Shown piece after piece: positions 1 through 11,855 of a stretch of 64,000 nucleotides of DNA. The notes beneath the pieces are model-generated. The model had not been told where the DNA came from and made no database searches. It saw nothing but the letters and a program-made list of their open reading frames with translations. The number at the start of each line of letters is the position of its first letter. Position 1 is the first letter of the stretch. Source of the DNA: Castor canadensis (taxonomy: Eukaryota > Chordata > Mammalia > Rodentia > Castoridae); NCBI RefSeq assembly GCF_047511655.1, contig NC_133394.1, positions 55,646,501-55,710,500 of the forward strand, written 5' to 3'. The translations under genes and the position numbers were made by a program.

Positions 1-2074
1 ATGACCATAAAAATTGGACCCCCAAAACTTACATTTTTATGCATATATATGTTCTCACAGGATGTATGAATTCCCCACTGTGTTCAGCTTAAGATGGATA
101 ATTAGAGTATTTACATCAGTTCACAAACAGTGGGCACAAAACAATCTATAGAAGCTTTACAGAGTTTAAAAGAGTTCTAATTGTCCATGCCAAATGCATT
201 TCTTTCTCAATATGAAACTGCTTTTGAAACCAAACATTCATTGCCTAATACAAGGCATCTACTGTTAAGGAGATTGAGCATCCTGGGGCCTGAATTAATT
301 GAGAGATTAGCTAAGGTTCCATACTCTGGATAACATGTTTTGTGCTGAAAAAAGTCAGACCAAAAATGAGCAAATTTCTCTTAAACACAAATGACCTTCC
401 ATTTAATTCAAATTTTCTTTAAGTAGGAACAGTCTTGCAAATATCAGGTTGGTGAGACTGCTGGGTTATGAGCTACAAATTCATTGACTTGACCAGGTCA
501 TTTCTGTAGTAACAGGTATATATCATCACATAAACAAAACAATCTCAAAGAAATGAGTTTTTGGTCAAATTCCACAACTTCAAGGAGTTAAAATGATGTT
601 ATAATACACACACATACACACTGATGTGTCATTTTAGTGTTTCTCTTGTCAGTTAGGTATCAGTTATTACCCCTGAATGCAGACTTCACCTTATTCTGAG
701 GCTAATTGCAATCAGACCTTTGTTAATACTTTTCACCAATACATAAGACCCAGGTCATCCATCCAAAATGCTCATATAAATTGCACTCCCCCAAAGTACT
801 ACCCTTTTCCTCTATGCAGATACACATCACAACCTCTCCCATTTTTGTTCAGCCTCTTTGTTTCCACATAATGTCACGCTCTGAAAAAGTGGTTATCCAT
901 AGGCTGTAAGAAACATTATGCTTTGTTTACATAATAAATCAAATAACATGTTAATTATGCAGTTAGATATAATTTTTTAGCATATATATTTAACATATAG
1001 ATAACATATTCCATTTGAACTTCAAAATGGATTCATTTTCCAGAATGACTTCTTTCTATTCATTTTTCACCTTTTCTTGAACTCTTGGGATAAAACCAAT
1101 TTTATTTGTCCTCTTCCACCAAAGAAAAAGAGGAAAAAAAGCTGTAGAATGGAAGTATTCAAGTGCAAGTGTAGGACTGAATAATTTATGAAATATTGCC
1201 TTTGTCAATTTTACTATTTATGCTTTCTTTAATATAATTTGAATTATGCATTATTTAAAATTACTACTTTCTAAGGCCTGAAGTATATGAAAAATAATTT
1301 CAAGATATTTAGAAACTACTATAGTAAGGCTTTTAAAGGAAGTTTGTAACAGATTCAAATCAGAATTAGACTGAAACCTATTGATTCTGTTAATTTTTCA
1401 TCCCTAATGTGTTTTACCTCATATATTTCAACGTTAACTACATTTGGACATAAGTCACTATAAGAGAAGGCAGAGAGAGATAGTTTATTTGGAGATAAAT
1501 TGCCAGCAACAGCTTAATATTTTAAGTTTCCTTAACCTTAAATTAACATAGATGAGTTTGGGGTCTTAATTTTAAAGCCCTTAAGTGTTAATTAAAATTG
1601 AGTAAAAATTTAGTAAAATGGTAAGAAACATATAAGAAAGAAGCATTAGTATCTTTCCTTTCAGTCACAAATATAACCACACAAAATTTTATATACTTGT
1701 TAGGCATAACATAGTAAAAAGCAACAAATACTTTATTGAGCTTATGGGATATGGTGGCATGAAACATTGGTAACTATTAAAGCTTATCAAGTACTGTGGA
1801 ATGTACTGGTAATATTAGGACATTTATGACACAGGCCATGAATCTATTGGAATTCTGTAAATTGAGGCCAATGTGCACTTTTCTACTAAAAACCAGGATA
1901 GCTTAAAAGAAAAAGAGCAATGGACACAAGTATAAAATAGGGAGATTATATGGAAGTGCAAATGAGCAGGAAGGTAAAAGGAGAGTGAAGGGAAGGTGTT
2001 GTAAGATCAAACTACTTTATATGCAGATATGAAAATACGATAATGAAACTCAGTAAAATTGCTTTAAAAACAGG

Positions 2075-2350
2075 GGCAAGAGCTGGGTACAATGGCTCAT
2101 GTCTGGGCAAAAATCTAGTGAGACCTCATCTCAACTAATCAAAGCTGGGAGTGGTGGGACATTCCTGTCACCTTAGCTGCATGAGAAGCATAAATAAGTG
2201 GATTGCAGTCAAGGCCAGTCTCATAAATTTGAGACCCAATTCAAAAAAATAACTAAAACAAAAAGGGCTGGAGATATGACTCAAGTGGTAGGTCTGTCTA
2301 GCAAGCACAAGGCACAGAGTTACCATAGTAACTCTGAAAAAATTTAAAAT
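2075..2350 (+). mobile_element. Degenerate composite rodent SINE
   Basis: The sequence runs from 'gctgggtacaatggctcat' through a middle module to a tRNA-like part reading 'ctcaagtggtaggtctgtc', followed by an A-rich tail. This order of modules matches the composite tRNA-derived SINEs I associate with castorimorph rodents. The copy is old, with many substitutions and internal deletions. It is the best taxonomic clue in the left flank. Confidence 0.65.
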
Positions 2351-3106
2351 AACAAAGGGGGAGAAAAAGGGGATAGGAAAGGGTAATTAGAGGGTGAATT
2401 TAATCAAAGTTCATGATATGCATGTATGGAAATATCACAATGAAATTCATTTGTACAATAAATATATGCTGATAAATTAATAGAGTGAAAAAATGAGCAA
2501 TGGAAGACAGATTAAATAAGGCCATGAGAAGAGGACAGGAGCTAAGGAGGACCACTAATCAATGACATTGGCAGATAAGAAGAGTGAGAAATTGATGAGT
2601 TTATGATAATGAAAGAACACTGGGAATTTTCTCGGTAATTACAACACTTGCTGGTAATAATGAAGAATAATTAAAATAGTGAAAGTCTTCAGTGTTTCAT
2701 ACCTAGAGTGTGACCATACCTTTTTAATCTGTACTTCGCATCAGCTATGATAAAAGAACTAAAATACTACTTGAAAATTCCAAACTTTTAGTCTGCCTCA
2801 CAGACTCTCTGCAGAAAAGACTCAGGTGTGATCTTAACCACATGAAGATTGTCCCAGGGAAAAAGTTAGTTTGATGCTTCCATGCTTTTGTTCCACTGTC
2901 TTTAAATGATGGATCTATGATGCCCTCTCCTACATAGCCACACCTAGAAATACTTTTTCCTGCCTTTTATGGCGCAGACTGGGCTTCATATTCTCCATTA
3001 AACCTTCCCTAATAACCACTTCTATTAAACCACCGTCTTTGCCTAACAAATTACTGTTTAAGTTTTAGGTCCTTGAAGGAATGTTTTTTTAGTTTTCTTT
3101 ACTTAT

Positions 3107-3170
3107 TTTTTTTGTGACCTCAGGACCTTTTGCTTGCTATAGCACTACTGTGGAACCACTCTGTCAGCCC
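3107..3170 (-). mobile_element. Short SINE fragment, reverse orientation
   Basis: A T-rich start followed by 'ctcaggaccttttgcttgct' and 'ccactctgtcagccc' is the reverse complement of the 3' tRNA-like module of the local SINE family. Only that module is present. Confidence 0.45.
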
Positions 3171-3784
3171 TTCCTTTAGGTATTTTTAATTTTACACAAA
3201 TGCATATTGTCACTAGGTTCCTTATGTGCAGTGATTTTTGTGTACTGAATCCCCAACTACATTCACCTAGCATAGAATGAATTCATTTTCTTTTTCTCCT
3301 TCACACTTCCCCTCAACCCCTTACCTCACTTCCTTCTTCCTTTACTCACATAAACAGACAGCAACACACTGTGAGATAAACAGCATTTGTACTTAAAAAA
3401 TATCCATCAAGGAAGAAGACTTTGTAGTTTCATTGTTGACATCTCATCCCATTCTCCATAATGACTGCTACAAATGGCTTTCCAACTTTTTTCACTTCCC
3501 TGACTCCATCTTTCTGCTTCCCCACTTTCCTATCTTGTCATTTCCTCCACTGAAAAGCTAGGTTATTTTTCACTTATGTTTCATGAAAAAGTAAGAATTT
3601 TTTTGTACTATTACTTTTCCTTTCTTGCATATGTCTATTTTCTTGAGGAAAGTATTTCTTTTTATGCTTATTCTCCATTTGGATCCTTGATATCTCTGGA
3701 TCTATTAATTACACCTTTCCAACATTTCCTCTACATATACTAAAAATAAATTCATGGCCAGGCAGGGTGCACATGAGGGTAATA

Positions 3785-3925
3785 CAGTAATTCATTACAG
3801 TTTTGATTTGTATTTTCCTGATGGCCAATAATGAGCATTTTCTCATATATTTTTTGAACATTTATACTTCTTCTTTTCAGAAGTGTCTATTCAGATCCCT
3901 TGCTCAATTTTTAATTAAATTACAT
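3785..3925 (-). mobile_element. LINE-1 ORF2 fragment, minus strand
   Basis: The plus strand reads 'ttgatttgtattttcctgat' then 'ggccaataatgagcatttt' and 'cttttcagaagtgtctattc'. These are the reverse complement of a conserved part of mammalian L1 ORF2. Only about 140 bases are recognisable, so this is a truncated old copy. Confidence 0.7.
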
Positions 3926-4806
3926 GGATAAAACTATTTGTGTCATTGAAGACACACCGTGTTATTGGGCTTTTTGATATACATGTAATAATCAGTACTG
4001 TGCTAATAGGAATTTCAGAAAAATTAGCACTCATTCTGGCTTTCAAAGAAAAGTGACTTTTAAAATGAATAAACAACCAATGTTCTCAAAAGATATTACT
4101 GGGAGAGTACGTTTGTCGCAACTATTTTTTAATTTCCCATCTTTGTGATTATAAAACTTAGAAGCAGATTTTTCTAATTTATTTGTAAAGTTATAAATCA
4201 TAAATTAGTTCCAAGGTAATTAAAAATTCAAAACATTTAGTTCCCTTAGTTCTCAAGCTCATAGAAAGGTATTGTGTTTGGTACTTTTAACAAATGGATG
4301 GGTATACTGCTTACTTCACTGGTCTACCTGTCAAAACATTTTAATGGATCACCTTTTAATTACTTTGTAAGAACATATAATTGGCAACAGGCAAATGAAA
4401 ATTTAATAAATGCCTTTCAATGAAAACTTTGGATAATTGCAAATATAGTTACATCAAAATTAAAAATCAGCAGTGTACTTTCTTCCCTTTAGTCTTCCTA
4501 TCTTAATAACATACTGTTTTCCTTGTAGTTTTGATGACCAAAACCAAACCAAAATACCAAACTCTGTTTGTCAGACTTTTGCCAGCATGTCTAGTACAAA
4601 GTGTTTTTTCAATTGAAGGAGGAAATATTAATTTTGGCTCATGGGTTCATAGATTTCTTTTGGTTGCCTCCCTTGCAGTAGGCCTGAGATGAGGCTGAAC
4701 TTCATAACTGGGAGCATGTTGTGGACAAAGAGCTCAGCTCATGGGGAGCAAGAAGCATACAGAGAAAGGTACAGAGAAAGGGTAACTTGTATCCTTCAAG
4801 ATTGAA

Positions 4807-4809
4807 AAC

Positions 4810-4869
<60 letters not shown>
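4807..4869. repeat. (CA)n microsatellite
   Basis: About 30 CA dinucleotides with a single interruption (CAAACA) near 4830. Reverse-strand open frames with cysteine-valine runs across it are artefacts of the repeat. Confidence 0.97.
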
Positions 4870-4870
<1 letters not shown>

Positions 4871-4879
4871 GTGAAATCT

Positions 4880-4970
4880 TTGAGCTGACAAAGTGGCTCA
4901 AGCAGTAAGCGTGCTTCCATAGCAAGCATGAGGCCCTAAGTTCAAACATCAGTGCTGCTAAAAAAAACCC
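4880..4970 (+). mobile_element. tRNA-type SINE module
   Basis: The sequence 'aagtggctcaagcagtaagc' followed by 'gcaagcatgaggccctaagt', 'tcaaaca' and an A-rich tail matches the 3' module of the local SINE family, with degenerate A- and B-box-like segments. It directly abuts the CA repeat. Confidence 0.65.
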
Positions 4971-6577
4971 CACAGAAACAATAACAAACTAAGAATAAAA
5001 ACACTGTCATATTCAATCTATAAGTGGAAATATCCAACACAAGCAATATAATTAATGTGCATGATTGATCTGCATACTGAAAAATAAGGCTTGATGTTGT
5101 ATCATTTGAATGAGTTTAAACACAAGGCAAGTTTGATGAAATCTATTGAAATTATAAACCCAAGTTTATCCATAATAGAAAATATAACAAATTTAAAGTT
5201 AAGTGATTTTCCCTGTTACTACAAAGTATATTCTTCCCATAAATGTTTTATAAAATGACATTGATAAATATGTGAGAAAGACCCAAATTTATGATCTATT
5301 TATTTTATGTATGAAATTATCTTAAAAATATTTTTGTACTTAATCAAACAACAGAGTTTTATTGTTCGTTGACAGATTTAGCTGAACTAATTCACCTATA
5401 TTTACATATTGGGCAATGAAAATAATCCCACATTCAGTACATTCACAAAAATCCAACTAAAATATACTATATGCAAAAATATCTGAGTAATTTAAATAAT
5501 TAATTATAAAATAACTGAACACATTAAATCAATTCTTATTAATTTTAACAGGACCATGGATTATCACTTCCTCACAGAGGCTTTGCTTTGTTTGGTCATT
5601 TTACATATCTGAAACTATTATGAGCTCTTTTGAATTTCAAGTCTATTTTTAAATGTATGCACATTATATATATAATATATATGTGTATATATATATAAAT
5701 ACACACATATTTTCAGCCTGTAAGGATTAAATGCCAATAAATTATATATCTACATTTCTAATTATACCATTTGGTACAAAATCATGGTAGAGCTATGAAT
5801 AGCTATGTCACTATATAGTACTAATTTGATAAAATTATAATAAAATATGATAATGCCTTCTGATAAGAAACTGTGACTAAGAATTTATATAATTATTAGC
5901 TTTCAATATTTTATTCTTAATTTTTACTAAAGACAAAAACTTAGTATGCTATGTATGCAACTGGATTCTTAAAAATTTTGAGGTCTATGGAGATAAATTT
6001 GTTGATTTTCTAAGTCATTGTTAATTATTATGTCATGATTCAAATTCATCTTTCCACCTTTTGGAGCTCCTGCACCACTACAGCCCTTAAGAGGAAATTG
6101 TAAGAGGAAAAACTGCATTCTGCAGTTTGATTCTTAAGCCAAGAAAAAAATACATATTCATTACATCTACAAAATGAACTTCTAGTGATTAGAATAGAAA
6201 ATTACTGATTTCTTTTAATTTTGTCCTTTACATAAAATGAAATATAATCTCTATAAAAATAACACAGAACAGCACGATTTTCTCCCAGGAGAAGCCCATT
6301 GCAACGCAGAAATCAGGCTCTTCTCCCGCAGCTCCTCTACAAATCCCAAAGCATCTGGGAGAAGTTTCTAACATCCACTAGACATCACTGCTGCCATGCC
6401 AGGCACAGCTGGCATGTTCACGTATATTTAAATTTAAAATAAGTATCTGAAACTCAGAGACTGTGCTCCCTCATTGTTCAGAAAACAGGAATAGGAAGCA
6501 GCCCCCCCATCTCCCACCCTCCAACAAGACAACTGCAGAGCTTGACCACCTGGAAGCAAGTACTAATGTCCACCCAC

Positions 6578-6589
6578 TGCGCCTGCGCA
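6578..6589. promoter_or_regulatory. NRF1-like site 1
   Basis: TGCGCCTGCGCA fits the alternating GC palindrome bound by NRF1 (core GCGCNTGCGC, one mismatch to the ideal centre). It lies about 210 bases upstream of the ATG. Confidence 0.5.
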
Positions 6590-6667
6590 ACAGGCCCCTC
6601 CGAGGTGGTGGGGTGACCCAGGGAAGCGCAGGACCTGGCTGCGTGGGGCGGGGCTGAGAGGCGCATC

Positions 6668-6678
6668 GCGCATGCGCA
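6668..6678. promoter_or_regulatory. NRF1-like site 2
   Basis: GCGCATGCGCA is an excellent match to the NRF1 consensus. It sits 120-130 bases upstream of the ATG. The paralogous stretch near 7465 reads 'gcatcatgcttaagcaga', so the site is destroyed there. Confidence 0.6.
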
Positions 6679-6708
6679 GAGGGCTCGGCGGCGGGTTTAG
6701 TCGTTAAT

Positions 6709-6714
6709 TTTGAA
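6709..6714 (+). promoter_or_regulatory. CHR-like element (TTTGAA)
   Basis: TTTGAA matches the cell-cycle genes homology region recognised by DREAM and MuvB complexes. It lies about 85 bases before the ATG, a position typical for such elements. A hexamer can occur by chance; the cell-cycle identity of the gene makes it worth noting. In the second tandem copy it reads ATTGAA. Confidence 0.45.
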
Positions 6715-6797
6715 ACGTCTGGTGGGGAAACTGCTGTGGAAGCCCTTGCTGGAGCTGGCTGCCCACTTCCAGCCGCGTCTAGTGAGCGGACCTCGCG

Positions 6798-6870
6798 ATG
6801 GCTCTGCAGCTCCCTCAGGAGCAAGCCATCACCCTGCTCAGGACCGCGGAGATTTTGGTCGATTTCTTCT
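6798..6870 (+). pseudogene. MAD2L1-like exon 1 (intact)
   Basis: The exon encodes MALQLPQEQAITL followed by a segment ending in VDFF, closely matching the MAD2L1 N-terminus (MALQLSREQGITL in human). It is followed directly by GTGAGT, a good donor. It ends after the first base of a codon, the same phase as in MAD2L1. The ATG is the family's normal start, at the end of the CpG-rich promoter. Confidence 0.88.
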
Positions 6871-8640
6871 GTGAGTCCTCGCTCAAGACGCGGCTGGGAG
6901 ACCTGGGCTCTGGTGGCCTCGTGGGCCCAAGGGTCGGCCTGGGAGACCACGAGGCCCAGGCCGCCCAGGCACCGGCCCCTCGAGGAACCTGGGAGTGGGA
7001 TGCGGGCTCCTCCTCACTACTGACGCGCTGCTCAGGTGGGAGGAGAGGCCTGCATGCTGATGATGCCTATCTGGCAGGGCCTCCCCTTCTCCTGAGCTGC
7101 TCTTTAAAGTGCGCACCCCCTACCCCAGTCTTAGGCCTGGTGTACCTGGTGGGGCCTGGCGAGGATTTTTACCCAGACTCCACCCCACCTGGGCTGTGGA
7201 AGACGCTGCACCCCACCAGGCACCCTGCACCTTCTAATGGATCCTGAAGAGAAGAGTAAGAATTAGAGGGGCAGGCTTGCCTGGGGAGTGTTACCAGGCA
7301 GGCAGGCAGTCAGTCAACTGCGAATTCCCAGGAAACAACCTGATTTGATCTCCTCTGACCACATAATCTCAATTTAGACAGATCGCAAAGAACTGAACTT
7401 TGGCAATGGTAGTTTTATATGGTTTGACCCAGCTGAGTGTGGGCGAGGCTAAGAGGTGCATCATGCTTAAGCAGAGGGCCTGGCGGGGAGTTGCAGTATT
7501 AATATTGAAATGTCTGCTTGGGAACTGCCATGGAACCCGCTGCTGGTGCAGTCTGCACACTAAAATGTTCAGCATAATGAGCAGACCTCTCCCGTGGTGC
7601 TACAGCTCGCTTGGGAGGAAGGCATCACCCTGTGCAGGACACTGAGATCACAGCTGAGTTCTGTGAGTCCTTGGGCAGAATGCAGTTGGGGACGGGTGGG
7701 GAGGGAGACATGTGCTCTGGCGGCCTTGTGACCCCAAAGCTTCGACCTAGGAGACCAGGAGGCCCTGGCCCCCAGGCACTGGCTTTCAGAAGGAACCTGG
7801 CAGTGGAATGGGGGTTCCTCCTGAAAGATTGGTGTACTGTTCATTTGGGAGGAGAGGTGTGCATGCAGCTGAGTGAGGCATGGCTCACATGGCCACCCAT
7901 TCCCCTCGGCTGTTTAAAGTGCATACCCCCTCTACCAGCTGAGCTATGTCCTTAGGTTTGAAGGGAACTGCCCGGGAAGCCCAGTGAGTCCTCATATGGC
8001 ACTGAAGCTAATCTTTATCATGCATTGCCTGCTGGAGTGCAGGCAGATCACCACCTAGCCCTTCTGAGATCTGGCCTCTGATAGCCTCATGGACCAGAGG
8101 CTTGGCCTGGGACCAGAAGGTCCTGGACGCCCAAGCTCTGACTCCCAGGAGGAACCTGGGGGAGGGATGTGGGCTCTTCTTCACTGCTAACATGCTGCTC
8201 AGGTGGGAGGAGAGGCCTGCATGCTGTTGATGACTGGCTGGCAGGGACTCCCCTTCTCCCGTGCTGTTCTTTAAAGTGCACACCCCTTACCCCTGTCTAA
8301 GGCCTGGTGTGCCTGGTGGGGCATGGCATAGATTTTTATCCAGATTCCACCCCCTAAGCTGTGGGTGGCACTGCACTCCACTAGGCCCTCTGCACTTTCT
8401 GATGGAGCCTAATTGGATCCCCTCTGACCACATAATCTCCACTTAGATTACAAAGAGATGAAATTTGGCAATGGTAGTTTAATGTGGTTTGACATTTTTC
8501 TCTTATTGCCACATAAATGCCACTCTGTTTTCCTTGGAAGCAAAATTTTAAGAAATTTCTATGCCACTTTACCCTGCTTTCAACAGACATACAAACATCT
8601 TTTTAGGCATTTATAGCGTTAACATTTCCTTTGCTTTCAG
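6871..8640 (+). other. Intron 1 of MAD2L1-like locus
   Basis: The intron starts GTGAGT and ends in TTTGCTTTCAG. It is filled by the decayed second and third copies of the exon-1 region. It also yields several overlapping open frames on both strands because of its higher GC content; none resembles a known protein. Confidence 0.75.
7594..7662 (+). pseudogene. Second, broken copy of MAD2L1-like exon 1
   Basis: The segment aligns codon by codon with exon 1 (for example 'ctacagctcgcttgggagga' against 'ctgcagctccctcaggagca') and still precedes GTGAGT. The start codon is GTG instead of ATG, and it is 69 bases long instead of 73, so the frame is lost. It is a relic of a tandem duplication. Confidence 0.7.
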
Positions 8641-8787
8641 CGTTTAGCATCCACAGCATTTTATATCAGCATGGCACAGATCCACCTGACACCGTTACGG
8701 GAGTGCAGAAACAGGGACTCACCTTGCTTGTCATAACTGATTCTGAGCTCAGAAAATATCTCAGCAATATGATGAAACAACTGAAAG
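8641..8787 (+). pseudogene. MAD2L1-like exon 2 (intact)
   Basis: Preceded by TTTGCTTTCAG and followed by GTATTT. It joins exon 1 in phase and encodes FSIHSILYQHG, then VQKQGLTLLVITD, then LSNMMKQLK. These match MAD2L1 FGINSILYQRG, VQKYGLTLLVTTD and LNNVVEQLK. This is the N-terminal half of the HORMA domain. No lesion is visible in its 147 bases, so this exon decayed less than those downstream. Confidence 0.87.
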
Positions 8788-9724
8788 GTATTTAATCATT
8801 GGACACACTTTGAGTTTTGCATGTCTCCTACGGTCCATATTTTATACATCTCAAGGAGTTATTTTTCAGCTCTTTCTCTATGAGTGAAAAACCAACATCT
8901 CAAATACACTGATCTAAAGGGAACCAAGGAAGCAAAGATACAGAAATCAAAAAAAGCTCACCTTCCCCCAGTACATTTCAAGTGAACTGAATAGTTGATG
9001 TTGGGAATTTTATATGTCCTAACAAAACAGTCTCTTATCATTTCTCTTAGAAATGGCTTTTGCAGTTAGTAGATCCAAATGAAAAAAGTTGGAATTTTTA
9101 CACAGTTGTGATGATATCCATGATCTGCTTAAGAAAACACACTGAATATTCTTTTTTTTCACCCTATTCTTATTATGATAAACTTATTTTCTGTAACCTG
9201 TGTCTGTTTCATAATATTAATGTCAAAAAAATTGGATCCAAGTAGGGAAGCATATTAAGAACAATTTAATAAATAGCAGAACATCCAGTGGAGTTTTATT
9301 TTTCAACTATTTTCATTTGACTTTTTGAAAAATATTGTCTCTGATTCAAATATAAACACATTTTCTTTTTATTAATTCAAGAAATTGTTGTATCCCCACT
9401 TGGATCAATGCTGTTCACCATCTTAATTCTTTTTTGCTTTTAAAATTTCCTATTCCTCATGACTCTCTCTGCTTAGGAGTCTTATTTCTAATTTGTTGTG
9501 GTTTGTTTCTCCCTGTTTAGTCTCCCATTACTCCAAAAGGTCCTTCAAGTGTCCATCTTTTTCCTTTTTTGTTATTTAAATTCAGAAATCATTGTTATTC
9601 GGAATTTTTAAATTTGTTTCAATCATAACTTCATTCTTTAAATTATAATATTTTCATTACCATCAGTCTTAAGAGGGCCTTCTATTGATAGACATCTGAA
9701 CTTTGCTAGCTTGAGAACATTTTT

Positions 9725-9910
9725 AAAATTTTTTCCCTTGTACTGGGATTGAACAATTTAGGCAAGTGTTCCACCACTTGAACTATGACCAGTCCTTTTA
9801 TTTGTATTTTGTTTAGAGATAATGTCTGGCTAACTTTGACCAGGTTGGCCGCGAGCTCCCTGTGTTCTGCCTCATGAGAACATTACATAACTATGTGCAC
9901 CATTGGGCCC
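9725..9910 (-). mobile_element. Composite SINE, reverse orientation
   Basis: The plus strand reads 'gtactgggattgaacaattt', then 'ccaccacttgaactatgacc', then a module ending 'gcaccattgggccc'. This is the reverse complement of the tRNA-like 3' end and upstream module of the local SINE family. Confidence 0.6.
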
Positions 9911-10034
9911 TGTTGATAGCTGTCTTTGAAGCCATATTGTTTAATGTTTCCCTACCTTTCATATCTACAGTAGTTGAATACCCCAGTACTTGAGCAGGTC
10001 AGACAGGCAAAGAAAATAGGGCTTATTCTTTAGT

Positions 10035-10250
10035 ACAGGTTTTCTCATCCTTCGTGCTATTGACATTTTGATCTGGATATTAAGTATGGTATGCTTTCCT
10101 ATGTATTATAGGATGTGTAGAAACACTCTTTATCTCTACCCACTAGATGTGACTAAACACACCTTACAGCTTTCACCATCAAACATGTCTCTGTATACTG
10201 CCAAATGTACCCTGGACACAAAATCCTGCTTGATTGAGAACTTCTGCTCT
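10035..10250 (-). mobile_element. MER5A-like hAT-Charlie DNA transposon relic
   Basis: The plus strand carries 'gctattgacattttgatctg', 'ctctacccactagatg', 'atactgccaaatgtaccctg' and 'ttgattgagaacttctgctc'. These are the reverse complement of characteristic MER5A blocks. MER5A is an old non-autonomous element shared by placental mammals. The 67-codon open frame inside it is not a gene. Confidence 0.75.
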
Positions 10251-11754
10251 GGTCAGTCAGTACTAACATAACAGCAAGATAAGAGCTTTGCTGGGGATGG
10301 GGAGTGCAAATAGGAAATACATAGATAGCAACAGCCTACCACTCTCAGAATAGCTTTTAACAATGGAGGTCAGAGTTAAGACATCTATATTCATAATCAG
10401 ATCATCATAGGTCCTCTAGGCCACTATGAATCTTTGTCTTCACATTAATGAACTTCTCATTTTTCTCCTAGTTAAAATAGAGGACTTGCTCTTCTTTATT
10501 AGCAAATAGTTCCAGTTTTTTGAATTTCATTTCTGGTAGACTGTTTAGAAGCCTTATCTTATTTCTTTTATGCTAAGATTTGAATTATTCCTCTTAGTTT
10601 CATATCTTTCTCTGAGTATGCTGTCCCAATCTCAAGATTAACTCAAGGCTCATTCTGAGCCTCTTATCTTTATAATTTCTGTCTAGGTTATCTCTGACAT
10701 TAATATAGCTTCACTAACAACTTTTGTGGAGTCAACCCATATACTTCTTTGTAATCCAAGTCTCTTTTTATTCCAAACAACTATATCTTGATGTGGCTAA
10801 TCTAACTTAATTTAGGATGGTCTCCCAAATTGATATTCTCCCAATGGATAGCTCAACAGTCGAAATAGAAAAAAAGTCAGACATTTGAGAGCTGTTCCTG
10901 AATTGTTACTGTTCCTTATTCTCATAGCTAATCCAATAAATCATAATAATTATAACCATTAAATGTCTTGGCGACATCTGTACTGGCTTATCCTATAAAC
11001 TTTCATTCCTTTTTGGCCAAATTACTAACGAACTAACTAGTATCTGAAGATGCTCTTTTTATATCCTTCAGTGCATAGCTACATGATAATAAGGATAATA
11101 GTTTTGAAATACAAGTCTAACTTATCCTTCAAGTACAATACTGATTTTCCTGATTCTTAAATATGATTTCTTTAATTTGACCCATATGGGTTTGCATGGT
11201 CTGGGCTCTTATTTTACCAGAAATAATTAATTTTCCCTTTATTCACCCTAGTTTCATTGGCATGCTTCAATGCTCTGGTCCCATGCTTTCCACTTATGAG
11301 TATTTAATGCCTTTCTTCCCTCTCCTTTTGCATGCTTAATTCAGTTAATCATTGTAACTAAAACCAACCCTTTCCATGCCTCCCTGAATGGGTCAAATTT
11401 TCCTATCATGCTCTCACTGTTCTATCCCTGTCTTTCCATAACAGCCATCATAATTATAACTTCACATCAGTGGTGTCCATAATTATATTACTTTCCTTCT
11501 CCTAATCTCTTACCTTGCATTTGTGCAAAAATACCACATGCTATATCCTCAACATCTAGTATACACCCGTTCTTGATATTAATAATTTGAAAACAGAAAC
11601 TCTATCATCAATGGGGCAAACTTCCTTACATGTGAGAGGCAGTCCAAAATACCAGTGGTTGAAATTTACTACAAATAGGAAGTGGGAGCTTAGAAGAGAA
11701 TTGCTTGCTTTGCAATAAAGTGTACCACAAAAGATGCCTTGTTATGTGTTGCAG

Positions 11755-11855
11755 ATTGGCTGTACAAGTGTTCATTCAGAAACTGGTGGTCTTCTTTTCA
11801 AATATTGAAAGTGATACCAGCTGGATATTGAATGTGAAACACTGCAAAAGATGAC
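11755..11855 (+). pseudogene. MAD2L1-like exon 3 (frameshifted)
   Basis: It begins after GTTGCAG with codons for WLYKCS, as in MAD2L1. One base is then missing near 11775; in the shifted frame the next matches read LVVFFSNIES against LVVVISNIES. About 16 further bases and one more are missing before the DIEC motif. Read from exon 2, the frame hits TGA at 11829-11831. The donor is reduced to GATGAC|GTAGAG. Confidence 0.82.

Larger units (their letters stand above)
1..6540. other. Gene-free left flank
   Basis: No exon with recognisable protein similarity and splice sites was seen on either strand. The stretch is AT-rich with scattered mobile-element pieces listed separately: a composite SINE, a short SINE fragment, an L1 fragment, a CA microsatellite and a tRNA-type SINE. 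The open frames here are short and lack motifs. Confidence 0.6.
6560..6797 (+). promoter_or_regulatory. CpG-rich TATA-less promoter of the MAD2L1-like locus
   Basis: This short CpG-dense stretch in an otherwise AT-rich region ends at the ATG of exon 1. It contains two NRF1-type palindromic sites, an Sp1-type GC box (GGGGCGGGGC at 6645-6654) and a TTTGAA element. No TATA box is evident. This combination is typical of cell-cycle genes, which agrees with the known G2/M regulation of MAD2L1. The related copy at 7440-7590 has lost most CpGs and these sites, so only this first copy looks like a live promoter. Activity itself cannot be judged from sequence. Confidence 0.65.
6640..8490 (+). repeat. 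Tandem triplication of the MAD2L1-like exon-1 region
   Basis: Three related segments follow each other: about 6640-7430 (with exon 1), about 7436-7960 (with a broken exon 1) and about 8075-8490 (only the intron-1 part). Shared landmarks include 'ggtgggaggagaggcctgca' at about 7035 and 8200, 'gctctttaaagtg' or variants at 7100, 7912 and 8269, and 'gaccacataatctc' at 7358 and 8427 followed by 'ggcaatggtag'. The copies differ by many substitutions, mostly C-to-T and G-to-A at former CpGs in copies 2 and 3, so the duplication is old. Confidence 0.75.
8788..11754 (+). other. Intron 2 of MAD2L1-like locus
   Basis: AT-rich intron with a reverse SINE (about 9725-9910) and a MER5A-like DNA transposon (about 10035-10250). 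Nothing else is recognisable. Confidence 0.7.

Noticed and set aside
4702..4973. Minus-strand open frames with cysteine-valine repeats
   Set aside because: Translation of the CA microsatellite.
6471..6950. 159-codon minus-strand open frame across the CpG-rich promoter
   Set aside because: GC-rich sequence gives long stop-free frames by chance; it overlaps the MAD2L1-like promoter and exon 1 on the opposite strand and has low-complexity content.
10068..10271. 67-codon plus-strand open frame
   Set aside because: It lies inside the MER5A-like transposon relic.
8788..11754. A second HORMA-type exon in intron 2
   Set aside because: Scanned for MAD2 motifs on both strands; nothing beyond the five listed exons and the second exon-1 copy was found.
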